From NCBI RefSeq assembly GCF_020026305.1, contig NZ_CP075691.1, forward strand, positions 5,580,001 to 5,644,000: a stretch of DNA of 64,000 bases, read 5' to 3'. This DNA is from Streptomyces sp. 135. Lineage in GTDB: Bacteria > Actinomycetota > Actinomycetes > Streptomycetales > Streptomycetaceae. The notes below the pieces were generated by a model. The model was not told where the DNA came from. It did no database searches and worked only from the letters and a program-made list of their open reading frames with translations. This document shows positions 17,077 to 25,446 of the stretch, one piece after another (position 1 is the first letter of the stretch; every line of letters starts with the position of its first letter). The position numbers and the translations under genes were made by a program.

Positions 17077-17700
17077 GTGCCCGCCGACCCGTCCTCTCGC
17101 GTCGCTGGGGAGACCTCAGCGCGTCGCGCCGGAACTCCACAGCGCAGCACGCCCAGTCCGCCGCCGTCCGGCGCGGGCCCCAGCGCGGTCGAGGTCAGAC
17201 GCAGCGCCCGCCGGCGCAGAACGGTCTCGGCGTACCGCGAGGGCGACCGCACGGTCGTCCTCATCCCCGCCCGCATGTCCGAGGCGGAGGAGCAGCGCTG
17301 GGTCAACGTGATGCTCGACAAGCTCGCGGCGCAGGAGAGCAAGCGGCTCCTCGGTGACGCGGAGCTCTGCGAGCGGGCCAGGCAGCTCTCCGACCAGTAC
17401 TTCGACGGCCGCGCGAGGCCCGCCTCCGTTCGCTGGGTCACGAACCAGAACACCCGCTGGGGATCCTGCACGCCGTCGGAGGGCAGTATCCGCCTTTCGC
17501 ACCGGCTGCAGGGCATGCCCGAGTACGTCGTGGACTACGTCCTCGTCCACGAGCTCGCCCACCTCCTGGTCCCCGGGCACGGGCCGCGTTTCTGGCGCCT
17601 GCTGGAGGCCTATCCGCGTACGGAGCGGGCCAGGGGCTACCTCGAAGGTGTGGTCGCCGCCGGCCGGCTGCCGCAGCTGCCGGCCGCCCGCGAGGAGTGA
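17077..17700 (+). CDS. YgjP-like zinc metallopeptidase
   Basis: A 207-residue protein whose C-terminal domain has TRWGSC followed by VLVHELAHLLVPGHGPRFW. It therefore carries the HELAH zinc-binding helix and a third ligand H in GHGPRFW, as in the YgjP/SprT-like (M48-related) family. The N-terminal 45 residues are Ser/Pro/Arg-rich and look disordered. Family members are cytosolic and their substrates are largely unknown. GTG 17077 is preceded by TAACGT (17065-17070) at a six-nt distance, a leaderless arrangement. It is transcribed away from the ThiF/ABC1 pair across the repeat-bearing intergenic region. Confidence 0.85.
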   Translation: MPADPSSRVAGETSARRAGTPQRSTPSPPPSGAGPSAVEVRRSARRRRTVSAYREGDRTVVLIPARMSEAEEQRWVNVMLDKLAAQESKRLLGDAELCERARQLSDQYFDGRARPASVRWVTNQNTRWGSCTPSEGSIRLSHRLQGMPEYVVDYVLVHELAHLLVPGHGPRFWRLLEAYPRTERARGYLEGVVAAGRLPQLPAAREE

Positions 17701-17817
17701 ACGTCCGCCGCGTCCGACGGTTGTGTAGCGGGTCCGTACCGGCTTCGTCCGCTGTCAGACTTTGCGGTTAGCCTGGCGCGACGCATTCACATTCGGGATG
17801 GGGGACGGTCGTTACGT

Positions 17818-19514
17818 ATGGCCAGGGAATTCCAGCGCGGCCACAAGGCCAAGATCAGTGACCTCACCGCGGGGACGGATCTGTACGTAGGCGTACAGAT
17901 CTCGGCACCCGGGCTGACCTTCGACATCAGCTGCTTCGGCCTCGACGCGAGCGAGCGACTGTCGGACGACCGTTACTTCATCTTCTTCAACCAGCCGAAG
18001 TCTCCCGAGGAGTCGATCCAGCTCCTGGGCGCGCAGGCGGGCGACACCGAGTCCTTCCGCGTCACGCTCGACCGCATACCGCCGCAGATCCAGCGGCTCT
18101 CGTTCACGGCGACGATCGACGGCGCCGGGCAGATGTCGCAGGTCGCCTCCGGATACATCCGCATCGTCGCGGGCGGCGAGGAAGTGGCGCGTTACGCCTT
18201 CACCGGCGCGGAGTTCTCCACGGAGCGCGCCGTCATGCTGGGCGACTTCTACCTGAAGGACGTCTGGCGGTTCGCCGCGATCGGCCAGGGCTTCGACGGC
18301 GGACTCGACGCCCTGCTGAGGAACTTCGGCGGCGAGGTCGCCGAGGAGGAGCCCGCCCCCGCGCAGCCGCAGGCCGCGGCGCCCTCGTTCGCGCCCCGGC
18401 GCAGGCCGCGGCCCCGCCCGCGTTCGGCGCCCCGGCGGCTGCCGCGCAGCCCCAGGCACCCGCGCCCGCCCCGCGCAGAGCTTCGCGCCGCCACAGGGCG
18501 CCACCCGCCCCGGCGCCCGCCCCGGCCGAGCCGGCGCACGCAGCGCAGACCATCGTGGCGCCGGTGAACCAGCCGCCCGGCGGCACGATGCCGCCCCCGC
18601 CGGTCCCCGCGCCGTACGGCCGGCCCGGTCAGCAGCCCCCGCAGCAGCCGCAGTACGGTCAGGTGCCCGGCCAGCAGGCCCCCGGCCAGACCGCGCCCCT
18701 GCCGCCGGGCTACGCCCAGCATCCCCAGGCCCCGATGCCGCCGGGCTACGGCCAGCAGCCGCAGGCTCCGATGCCGCCTGGTTACGGCCAGCAGCCGCCG
18801 GGCGGCCAGTTCCCCGGCCAGGCCCCCGCCCCGCACGGCGGCATGCCCCAGGGCGCCGGTGTCGCCGCCGCTCTCCAGAAGTACCGCGAGGCCCCCACCG
18901 GCCAGCGCTGGACGCAGCAGAACGAGAAGCTGGTCCGCGTCGACCTGGGCGTGGCCGACCAGCCGATCCTGGCCCGCCAGGGCTCGATGGTGCTCTACCA
19001 GGGCAAGGTCGAGTTCAGCTACAAGGGCGCGGGCTTCGCCGGCCGCATCGTCGGCAATGCCACCGGCCAGGAGATGCAGCTGATGCGCTGCTCCGGCCGC
19101 GGTCAGGTCTTCCTCGCCGAGGAGGGCACGCACCTGCACCCCATCGAACTCCAGGGCGACGCGATCTGCGTCTCCGCGGAGAACGTCCTCGCCTTCGACG
19201 AGTCCCTCCAGCACGAGGTGCGCAGGATCGAGGGCCACGGCATCCCCGGCGGCGCGCTGTTCGTCATGCAGTTCCAGGGCAACGGCACGGTCATCGTGAA
19301 GACCCACGGCGTGCCCGTGGTGCTGCCGGTCACGCCGACGACGTTCGCCGACTGCCATGCCGTGGTCGCCTGGTCGGCCGCCGCGCAGGCGATCGTTTCC
19401 AGCCAGGTCAGGATGCGCAGCAACGCGTACGCGGGCTCCACGGGAGAGAGCGTGAACCTCCAGTTCCGTGGCGCGCCCGGCAATTTCATCGTCGTCCAGC
19501 CGTACGAGGTCTGA
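17818..19514 (+). CDS. TerD-AIM24 fusion protein, frameshifted as sequenced
   Basis: The first 175 or so residues are a TerD/TerZ domain (HKAKISDLTAG, DLYVGVQISAPGLTFDISCFGLD, then ERYFIFFNQ-like DRYFIFFNQ), a calcium-binding fold linked to tellurite and general stress. A Pro/Ala/Gln linker with PPGYGQQPQAPM repeats leads to a C-terminal AIM24 domain (VDLGVADQPILARQGSMVLYQ ... GNFIVVQPYEV). The frame changes near 18394-18400, and the linker may contain further slips around 18470-18520. All are compatible with lost or miscounted bases in GC runs, so the intact gene probably encodes one fusion of about 565 residues. Two AIM24 genes follow at short distances, indicating an operon. Confidence 0.82.
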
Positions 19515-19525
19515 GGGAGCCCGTC

Positions 19526-20218
19526 ATGAATCAGCACATGAATCAGCAGCTCGCGGGCTTCGCTCCCGCACCCGTCGCCGCCCGCATGGAGAACCACGGC
19601 CACCACATGGTCAAGGTCGCCATGCAGACCGGCAACGACCTTCTCGCGCGCGTGGGCTCGATGGTCGCCTACGAAGGGTTCGTGCAGTACGAGCCGAACC
19701 CGCCCGCCGTCCGCCAGGTCGCGCGCGAGTGGATGACCGGCGAGGGCGCACCGTTGATGAAGTGCTCCGGAGACGGCCTGCTCTACCTCGCCGACTACGG
19801 AGCGGACGTCGTCGTCATCAACCTGGCGGGTGAGTCCCTCTCGGTGAACGGCACCAATCTGCTCGCCTTCGACACGTCCCTCCAGTGGGGTGTCGAGCGG
19901 GTCAAGGGCATGGCCAAGTTCGCCGGCCAGGGCCTGTGGAACATCACGATCTCCGGCCAGGGGTGGGTCGCCCTGACCTCCCGCGGCACTCCCATCGTCG
20001 TCGACTGCGGTCGCGGCGAGGACGAGACGTACGTCGACCCGGACGCCCTGATCGCCTGGTCCCCGAACCTCAAGGTGAAGGGCAAGCGCAGCTTCAAGGC
20101 CGGCTCCCTCATCGGGCGCGGCAGCGGCGAGGCCTATCAGATGGGCTTCTCCGGAGAGGGCATCGTCGTCGTACAGCCCAGTGAGGACAGCACCGACCGT
20201 CTCCGAGCACGGGGCTGA
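19526..20218 (+). CDS. AIM24 family protein, second copy
   Basis: A 230-residue single-domain AIM24 protein, a family with a beta-helical, double-psi-type fold named after a mitochondrial inner-membrane protein; its bacterial function is unknown. It contains LLARVGSMVAYEGFVQYEP, an internal LMKCSGDGLLYLADYG and a closing GIVVVQPSE, parallel to the other two copies. The ATG follows a GAGGGAG about 8 nt upstream, just after the stop of the TerD-AIM24 gene, so the two are co-transcribed. There is no signal peptide or membrane segment. Confidence 0.85.
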   Translation: MNQHMNQQLAGFAPAPVAARMENHGHHMVKVAMQTGNDLLARVGSMVAYEGFVQYEPNPPAVRQVAREWMTGEGAPLMKCSGDGLLYLADYGADVVVINLAGESLSVNGTNLLAFDTSLQWGVERVKGMAKFAGQGLWNITISGQGWVALTSRGTPIVVDCGRGEDETYVDPDALIAWSPNLKVKGKRSFKAGSLIGRGSGEAYQMGFSGEGIVVVQPSEDSTDRLRARG

Positions 20219-20232
20219 GGGGGAGCAACACC

Positions 20233-20988
20233 ATGCAGAGCCCACTTTTCGCGCACGCAGAACAGCAGACCCAGGAGCGTTACTCCGTCCAGAACCCGCA
20301 GCTGCTGCGGGTCGCCCTTGAGGGGCACGACGACGTCCTGGCCCGCAAGGGCGCCATGGTCGCCTACCAGGGGCTGATCGAGTTCGACGCCGAGTACCAG
20401 AGCCAGGGCAACCAGCGCGCCCGCGCGCAGACCGGTGAGGGCCTGGACCTGATGCGCTGCCACGGCCAGGGCACCGTCTACTTGGCGAACCTCGCCCAGT
20501 ACGTCCACGTCGTGGACGTCGACCAGGACGGTCTGACCGTGGACAGCAGCTATGTCCTCGCGATGGACTCGTCGCTGACTCACCAGGTCATCGCCGTGGA
20601 CAGCCAGTACGGCATCTCCGGCTCGGGCAAGTACCAGCTCAACATCTCCGGGCGGGGCAAGGTCGCCCTGATGACGTCCGGTCAGCCGCTGATGCTCCAG
20701 GTCACGCCCGACCGGTACGTCAATGCGGACGCGGACGCCATCGTCGCCTGGTCCAACGGGCTGCGCGTGCAGATGCAGGCCCAGACCCACTCCTCGGGCG
20801 TCTGGCGGCGCCGCGGCAACACCGGCGAGGGCTGGGAGCTCAGCTTCATGGGACAGGGCTACGCGCTCGTCCAGCCGAGCGAGCTGCTGCCGCCGCAGAA
20901 CGCGGTCATAGGGCGGGGCGCCGGGGCGCAGTTCGGCGTGGGACAGCAGGGTGCCCGTGGGCAGAACCAGGGCAACGTCTGGAGCTGA
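20233..20988 (+). CDS. AIM24 family protein, third copy
   Basis: A 251-residue AIM24 protein: VLARKGAMVAYQGLIEFD, LMRCHGQGTVYLANLAQYV and GYALVQPSELLPP match the repeated strand pattern of its two upstream paralogues. A Gly/Gln-rich tail (GAQFGVGQQGARGQNQ) follows the domain. GGGGGAG precedes the ATG, and only 14 bp separate it from the previous gene, so it is the third gene of the operon. A strong hairpin downstream ends the transcript. Presumably the three AIM24 domains assemble together with the TerD domain; this is inference from co-occurrence. Confidence 0.85.
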   Translation: MQSPLFAHAEQQTQERYSVQNPQLLRVALEGHDDVLARKGAMVAYQGLIEFDAEYQSQGNQRARAQTGEGLDLMRCHGQGTVYLANLAQYVHVVDVDQDGLTVDSSYVLAMDSSLTHQVIAVDSQYGISGSGKYQLNISGRGKVALMTSGQPLMLQVTPDRYVNADADAIVAWSNGLRVQMQAQTHSSGVWRRRGNTGEGWELSFMGQGYALVQPSELLPPQNAVIGRGAGAQFGVGQQGARGQNQGNVWS

Positions 20989-21008
20989 GCGCTCCGGAGG
21001 ACTTCAGA

Positions 21009-21057
21009 ACGCGGGGAACTGCGGGCCGGCTGTGGCTGGTCGCGCAGTTCCCCGCGT
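21009..21057. terminator. Bidirectional terminator between convergent genes
   Basis: ACGCGGGGAACTGCG (21009-21023) and CGCAGTTCCCCGCGT (21043-21057) form a perfect 15-bp inverted repeat with a 19-nt loop, between the AIM24 operon and the Nudix gene. The GGGGAACTGCG core recurs widely in Streptomyces intergenic regions. Confidence 0.8.
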
Positions 21058-21074
21058 CCCTTCGGGGCGCCTTC

Positions 21075-21608
21075 TTACAGACGTGCCCTCGTCGCCTCCA
21101 TCAGGCGTACGACCGACTCGTCGGCCACGTCCGCCACCTCGTCGTACGCGAACCAGCGCAGGTCCAGGGACTCGTCGCTGATCGCCTCCACGGCGTCGGC
21201 CGGGGCCATCGCCGCGTACTGCACGTCCAGATGCTGCGTACAGGGCCCCGGAATCGGGTGCTGGTCCAGGCGTACGGGGCCGCCCGGGAGCAGCGTCAGG
21301 CCCGGCACACCGGACTCCTCCGTGGCCTCGCGCAACGCGGCCACGGCCAGCGACGTGTCCGCAGGCTCGCAGTGGCCGCCCATCTGAAGCCACATCCGCA
21401 GCTTCTTGTGCAGGGTGAGCAGGACCCGCCCGCGGGACGGGTCGACCACCAGGGCGCTCGCCGTCACATGGCCCGCGGTGCAGGCCTTCCACATGCCGTC
21501 CTCGCCGTGCGCGGACAGGTGGTCCAGATACGTCTGGCGCAGCTCGGCCTGGTCGGCCCGCCCCTCGTACGCCTTGAGCACGAGGACGGCGTCGTCGTGA
21601 AGGCTCAC
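21075..21608 (-). CDS. Nudix hydrolase
   Basis: A 177-residue cytosolic Nudix protein. The Nudix box reads GGHCEPADTSLAVAALREATEESG, here with GGHCEP in place of the commoner GGxxEx start but with the REATEE metal-binding core intact. LLTLHKKLRMWLQMGG before it is typical of the family. The substrate, a nucleoside diphosphate linked to another group, cannot be assigned. The GTG start overlaps the stop of the upstream DUF2342 gene (GTGA), so translation of the two is coupled. Confidence 0.85.
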   Translation of the reverse strand: MSLHDDAVLVLKAYEGRADQAELRQTYLDHLSAHGEDGMWKACTAGHVTASALVVDPSRGRVLLTLHKKLRMWLQMGGHCEPADTSLAVAALREATEESGVPGLTLLPGGPVRLDQHPIPGPCTQHLDVQYAAMAPADAVEAISDESLDLRWFAYDEVADVADESVVRLMEATRARL

Positions 21609-23065
21609 TTACCGCCGTCCTCGGGGGACTCGTCGTCGCCCTGGTCCTTCGTGAGGTCCGGCTTCGTGGAGGAGCCGCCGCCCGCCGCCTCGCCGAGCAT
21701 CTTGTCCAGCTCGGAGAAGTCCATCTGCTCGCGGTGGACGAAGCCGTCCGGGTCGTCCAGGTCGGACGCCGTCGGCAGCATGTCCGGGTGCTCCCACAGG
21801 CCGTCGCGGCCGTCGACACCGCGCGCGTCGGTGAGCGAGGCCCACAGGCGCGAGGCGTCCCGCAGGCGGCGCGGGCGCAGCTCCAGGCCGATCAGCGTGG
21901 CGAACGTCTGCTCCGCTGGGCCGCCCGAGGCACGGCGGCGGCGCAGCGTCTCCCGGAGGGCGTCGGCGGACGACAGGCGGGGCTTGGCCGCGGCGTGCAC
22001 CACGGCGTCCACCCAGCCCTCGACGAGCGCCAGAGCGGTCTCCAGGCGCGCCAGGGCGGCCTTCTGGGCCGGGCTGTCCTCCGGCTGGAACATGCCCTGC
22101 TGGAGGGCTTCCTGCAACTGCTCGGGGTTCTGCGGGTCGAGCTGGCCGACGACGTCCTCCAGCTTGGCCGTGTCGACCTTGATCCCCCGGGCGTACCCCT
22201 CGACGGCGCCGAACAGATGCGAGCGCAGCCACGGGACGTGGGAGAAGAGCCGCTGGTGGGCGGCCTCGCGCAGCGCGAGGTAGAGCCGCACCTCGTCCTT
22301 GTCGACGCCGAGGTCCTTGCCGAACGTCTCGATGTTCACCGGGAGCAGCGCGGCCTTCCCGGAGGGGCCGAGCGGCAGACCGATGTCGGTGGAGCCGACG
22401 ACCTCACCGGCGAGCACACCGACGGCCTGCCCGATCTGCTGGCCGAACATGGCGCCGCCCATGGAGCGCATCATGCCGATCAGCGGGCCGGCCATGGCCT
22501 GCATCTCCTCGGGCAGGACGTCGCCCATGGCGAGGCCCACCCGCTCGGCCACCGGGTCGACGAGCTCCTTCCACACCGGCAGGGTCGCCTCGACCCACTC
22601 GGCGCGGCTCCACGCCACGGCCGTGCCGGACCCGGACGGCAGTGACGTCGCGTCGTCAAGCCACAGGTCGGCCAGGCGCACGGCCTCCTCGACGGCGGAG
22701 CGCTCGGCGGGGCCGACGCTGGCGTCCTTGGTGCCGTCCGCCGTGCCCTGGGCGACGGTCTGGCGGGCGATGTCCTTGGCCATGTCCCAGTTCACCGGGC
22801 CGCCCTCGTACGAGAGCATCTGGCCGAGCTGCTGGAAGGCGGCCCCCAGGTCGTTCGGGTTCATGGAGCCGAACATGGCGGCGAACGGGTTGTCCCCGCC
22901 GCCCGGGCCGCCCGCGCCGGGGAACCCGAAACCGAACGGGTTTCCGGGGCCGCCGGCACCCTGGCCCCCGCCCTGGCCCTGTCCGGGGGATTCCTTCTTC
23001 TTGCCCTCGTCGCCGTCTTCCGGCTCCTCCGGCGGAAGGCCGAATCCGAATGGGGTGTCACTCAC
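21605..23065 (-). CDS. DUF2342 family protein (putative zinc-dependent hydrolase)
   Basis: A 486-residue actinobacterial protein of the DUF2342 family, annotated in databases as coenzyme F420 biosynthesis-associated or zinc-dependent metalloprotease-like; neither role is proven. The N-terminus is glycine-rich (GFGFPGAGGPGGGDNPF). The conserved core holds REAAHQRLFSHVPWLRSHL with a histidine pattern reminiscent of a metal site, and LPVNIETFGKDLGV. A charged tail follows. GTG 23065 has GAGGAA just upstream. The mycobacterial homologue lies beside the PDZ-Lon and ABC1 genes, as here. Confidence 0.78.
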   Translation of the reverse strand: MSDTPFGFGLPPEEPEDGDEGKKKESPGQGQGGGQGAGGPGNPFGFGFPGAGGPGGGDNPFAAMFGSMNPNDLGAAFQQLGQMLSYEGGPVNWDMAKDIARQTVAQGTADGTKDASVGPAERSAVEEAVRLADLWLDDATSLPSGSGTAVAWSRAEWVEATLPVWKELVDPVAERVGLAMGDVLPEEMQAMAGPLIGMMRSMGGAMFGQQIGQAVGVLAGEVVGSTDIGLPLGPSGKAALLPVNIETFGKDLGVDKDEVRLYLALREAAHQRLFSHVPWLRSHLFGAVEGYARGIKVDTAKLEDVVGQLDPQNPEQLQEALQQGMFQPEDSPAQKAALARLETALALVEGWVDAVVHAAAKPRLSSADALRETLRRRRASGGPAEQTFATLIGLELRPRRLRDASRLWASLTDARGVDGRDGLWEHPDMLPTASDLDDPDGFVHREQMDFSELDKMLGEAAGGGSSTKPDLTKDQGDDESPEDGGK

Positions 23066-23204
23066 GGGATTCCTCGGCTCGTCAGGCCGCCGGTATCGTT
23101 CCGGCGGCGGCTGCCCTACAACACCACCCAGCGTAGACACCGTGACGGGTTCGGGCCTCGGTGCTTCGCCGACTGATGGCCTGCGGCAGGATGGATGCCA
23201 CCTG

Positions 23205-23231
23205 GTACGTACGCGTCATTCGCGTACGTAC
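23205..23231. promoter_or_regulatory. Perfect 11-bp inverted repeat upstream of the SDR gene
   Basis: GTACGTACGCG and CGCGTACGTAC are separated by tcatt and end 25 bp before the GTG of the SDR gene, within the divergent interval to the DUF2342 gene. The position suits an operator; there is no T-run, so a terminator is unlikely. Confidence 0.55.
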
Positions 23232-23256
23232 TGAAGACAACCGCTGGAGACGCCCG

Positions 23257-24369
23257 GTGAGTTCCCCAGATCCACAGGTTCGCGCAGCGCGAAACCCGTC
23301 AACCCCGGCGCCCGCCCGTGGGCCCGTAGTAGCCGTCACCGGCGCCGCCTCCGGCGTGGGTGCGCTGCTGACCGAGCGCCTTGCCGCCTCGGAGGAGATC
23401 AAGCAGGTCATCGCCATCGACGAGCGCCGAGGCGAGTGCTCGCAGGTCCAGTGGCACATCCTGGACGTGCGGGACCCGGCGATCGCCGAGAAGCTGCGGG
23501 GCGCGGACGTCGTCGTGCACCTGGCGCTCGATCTCGACCTGGAGACCGATGGCGCGGCCCGCACCGCGTACAACGTACGTGGCACCCAGACCGTCCTGAC
23601 CGCTGCCGCCGCCGCAGGCGTCCACCGCGTCGTCCTGTGCACCTCGGCGATGGTCTACGGAGCGCTGCCCGAGAACGAACTGCCCCTCTCCGAAGACGCC
23701 GAGTTGCGGGCGACCGCGGAGGCAACGGGGGTCGGTGACCTTCTGGAGGTCGAGCGGCTCGCACGCCGGGCGCCCCGCGCGCACCCCGGGCTCAACGTCA
23801 CCGTCGTACGGCCGGCGACCCTGGTGGGCGGTACCGACACGGCCCTGACGCGCTACTTCGAGTCGCCTCGCCTGCTCGTCGTGGCGGGCTCCCGGCCTGC
23901 CTGGCAGTTCTGTCACGTCGAGGATCTGTGCAGTGCCCTGGAGTACGCCGTCCTGGAGAAGGTCGACGGAGAGCTCGCCGTCGGCTGCGACGGCTGGCTG
24001 GAGCAGGAGGAGGTCGAGGAGCTCAGCGGGATCCGCCGGATGGAGCTGCCCTCGACCGTGGCGCTCGGTGCGGCGGCCCGGCTGCACCGCATCGGGCTCA
24101 CGCCGTCCCCGGCCGGTGACCTCGCCTACACGATGTACCCCTGGGTGGTCAGCGTCAGCCGCTTGCACGATGCCGGGTGGCGGCCGCAGTGGACCAACGA
24201 GGAGGTCCTCGCGGAGCTGCTCGAAGAGGTGTCCGGGCGGCGGACCGTGGCCGGGCGGCGCCTTGGACGCAAGGATGCGACGGCTGCGGGGGCCGCGGGG
24301 GCGACGGTGGCTCTGCTCGGGGCGGCGGCTGTCGTGCGCAGGGCGCGGAAGGCGCGGCGGCGGATCTGA
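23257..24369 (+). CDS. Atypical SDR / NAD-dependent epimerase-like protein
   Basis: A 370-residue extended short-chain dehydrogenase/reductase. VAVTGAASGVGALL is the glycine-rich nucleotide-binding loop, ADVVVHLALDLD and TSAMVYGALPEN follow the fold, and WQFCHVEDLCSAL is the typical C-terminal substrate-lobe motif. The catalytic Tyr is probably in VYGALPEN, but the usual YxxxK lysine is not evident, so it may be a non-enzymatic member. The C-terminus (AGATVALLGAAAVVRRARKARRR) is a hydrophobic stretch with a basic end, a likely membrane anchor. GTG 23257 has GGAG seven nt upstream. Confidence 0.78.
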   Translation: MSSPDPQVRAARNPSTPAPARGPVVAVTGAASGVGALLTERLAASEEIKQVIAIDERRGECSQVQWHILDVRDPAIAEKLRGADVVVHLALDLDLETDGAARTAYNVRGTQTVLTAAAAAGVHRVVLCTSAMVYGALPENELPLSEDAELRATAEATGVGDLLEVERLARRAPRAHPGLNVTVVRPATLVGGTDTALTRYFESPRLLVVAGSRPAWQFCHVEDLCSALEYAVLEKVDGELAVGCDGWLEQEEVEELSGIRRMELPSTVALGAAARLHRIGLTPSPAGDLAYTMYPWVVSVSRLHDAGWRPQWTNEEVLAELLEEVSGRRTVAGRRLGRKDATAAGAAGATVALLGAAAVVRRARKARRRI

Positions 24370-24463
24370 GCGGTTCCGGGTGCCTTGGAGGGTGCCGCCC
24401 TTGCTGTCGGCGCCCCGCGGGTCCTTGGCGGGACCGCCTCGCTGCACCGCACCCGGCGGTTGG

Positions 24464-24508
24464 CGCTGTGCCCACCCGTTCCGCCCTGCGGAACGCCTGC
24501 CCACAGCG
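24464..24508. repeat. Two-tier intergenic palindrome
   Basis: The inner stem CGTTCCG (24477-24483) / CGGAACG (24489-24495) has a 5-nt loop. The outer stem is CGCTGTG (24464-24470) / CACAGCG (24502-24508). It lies in the 230-bp gap between the SDR gene and moaE and may end the SDR transcript. The inner sequence resembles palindromes repeated in Streptomyces intergenic DNA. Confidence 0.5.
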
Positions 24509-24599
24509 AGTGGCGCCGTGTGCAATGCCTGTTCGGTTGTAGGACCGCTGTAGGGACGTCCTATTCCGTGTGGGGCTTGCCGTGCGGCACCATGGCCGC

Positions 24600-25064
24600 A
24601 TGGCTAGCACCACGATGGACCACCCCGGCGAGCAGGGCGCACAGGACCCGATCCGCCTCCTCGCGATCCGCGACACCCCGCTCTCCCTGGACGAGGTCTT
24701 CCGTGCCGTCGGCGACGACGCGGCGGGCGGCACGGCGCTCTTCGTGGGGACCGTGCGCAACCACGACGGCGGCGCGGACGTCGACGAGCTGGGCTATTCG
24801 ACGCATCCCACGGCCGAGGCCGAGATGCGCCGTGTGGCCGAGAAGGTCGTCGCCGAGTTCCCGGTGCGCGCCCTGGCCGCCGTGCACCGCGTGGGTGATC
24901 TCGCGGTCGGCGACCTCGCGGTGGTCGTGGCGGTCTCCTGTCCGCACCGTGGCGAGGCCTTCGCCGCCTGCCGCAAGCTGATCGACGACCTCAAGCACGA
25001 AGTGCCGATCTGGAAGCACCAGCGGTTCTCCGACGGCAAGGAGGAGTGGGTCGGCGCCTGTTGA
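24600..25064 (+). CDS. moaE: Molybdopterin synthase catalytic subunit MoaE
   Basis: A 154-residue protein that carries out the sulfur-transfer step converting cyclic pyranopterin monophosphate to molybdopterin, together with the small subunit MoaD. Diagnostic features are GTALFVGTVRNHDGG, LAAVHRVGDLAVGD, VSCPHRGEAF and the active-site region VPIWKHQRFSDGKEEWVG with its conserved lysines. MoaD is not in the window. ATG 24600 is in frame; the ATG at 24592 is not. There is no clear Shine-Dalgarno, and a CACCAT six nt upstream hints at a leaderless start. Confidence 0.93.
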   Translation: MASTTMDHPGEQGAQDPIRLLAIRDTPLSLDEVFRAVGDDAAGGTALFVGTVRNHDGGADVDELGYSTHPTAEAEMRRVAEKVVAEFPVRALAAVHRVGDLAVGDLAVVVAVSCPHRGEAFAACRKLIDDLKHEVPIWKHQRFSDGKEEWVGAC

Positions 25065-25215
25065 GAGCGGCCGAGGGGCAGGACCGGCGTCGTACCCGGC
25101 GATGACCCGTGCGGCTCCAGTTGCGTAACTCGACCCCTGCTGTGAGCGTTGACCATGTGGCTGATTAATCTGCTGATCAGTCAGTTGGGGTCGCTCATGG
25201 GGTCGGGAGTTCGAC

Positions 25216-25386
25216 ATGGCATCACTTGCCTGGTTGCTGATTCCGCTTCTGGCGGCCGTCGGGGCGGGACTGTGGGGCGGCTGGGCCGCCCGTAACCGCA
25301 AGTCCGGCAGGACCGGCGACCACACGGAACTGAACGGCTACGCCGCCTTCCGCGAGGCGATGGAGAAGTCCCGCTCCGGTACGTGA
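25216..25386 (+). CDS. 56-aa single-pass membrane protein
   Basis: A short gene with ATG 25216, GGGAG about 7 nt upstream and GC-biased codons. It begins MASLAWLLIPLLAAVGAGLW, one clear transmembrane helix, followed by a basic turn (AARNRKSGR) and a polar tail ending AFREAMEKSRSGT, so the C-terminus should be cytosolic. Function is unknown. It lies 60 bp before the PDZ-Lon protease gene on the same strand and could be a partner or substrate adaptor of that membrane protease; this is inference. Confidence 0.75.
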   Translation: MASLAWLLIPLLAAVGAGLWGGWAARNRKSGRTGDHTELNGYAAFREAMEKSRSGT

Positions 25387-25446
25387 TGTCCCCGTACGGA
25401 CCGGCCCCACAGGTGCGTCGACAGGCCCGTCCCGTACTGTCGTTCC

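Noticed and set aside
24592..24594. ATG 24592 as the moaE start
   Set aside because: Not in frame with moaE; ATG 24600 is.
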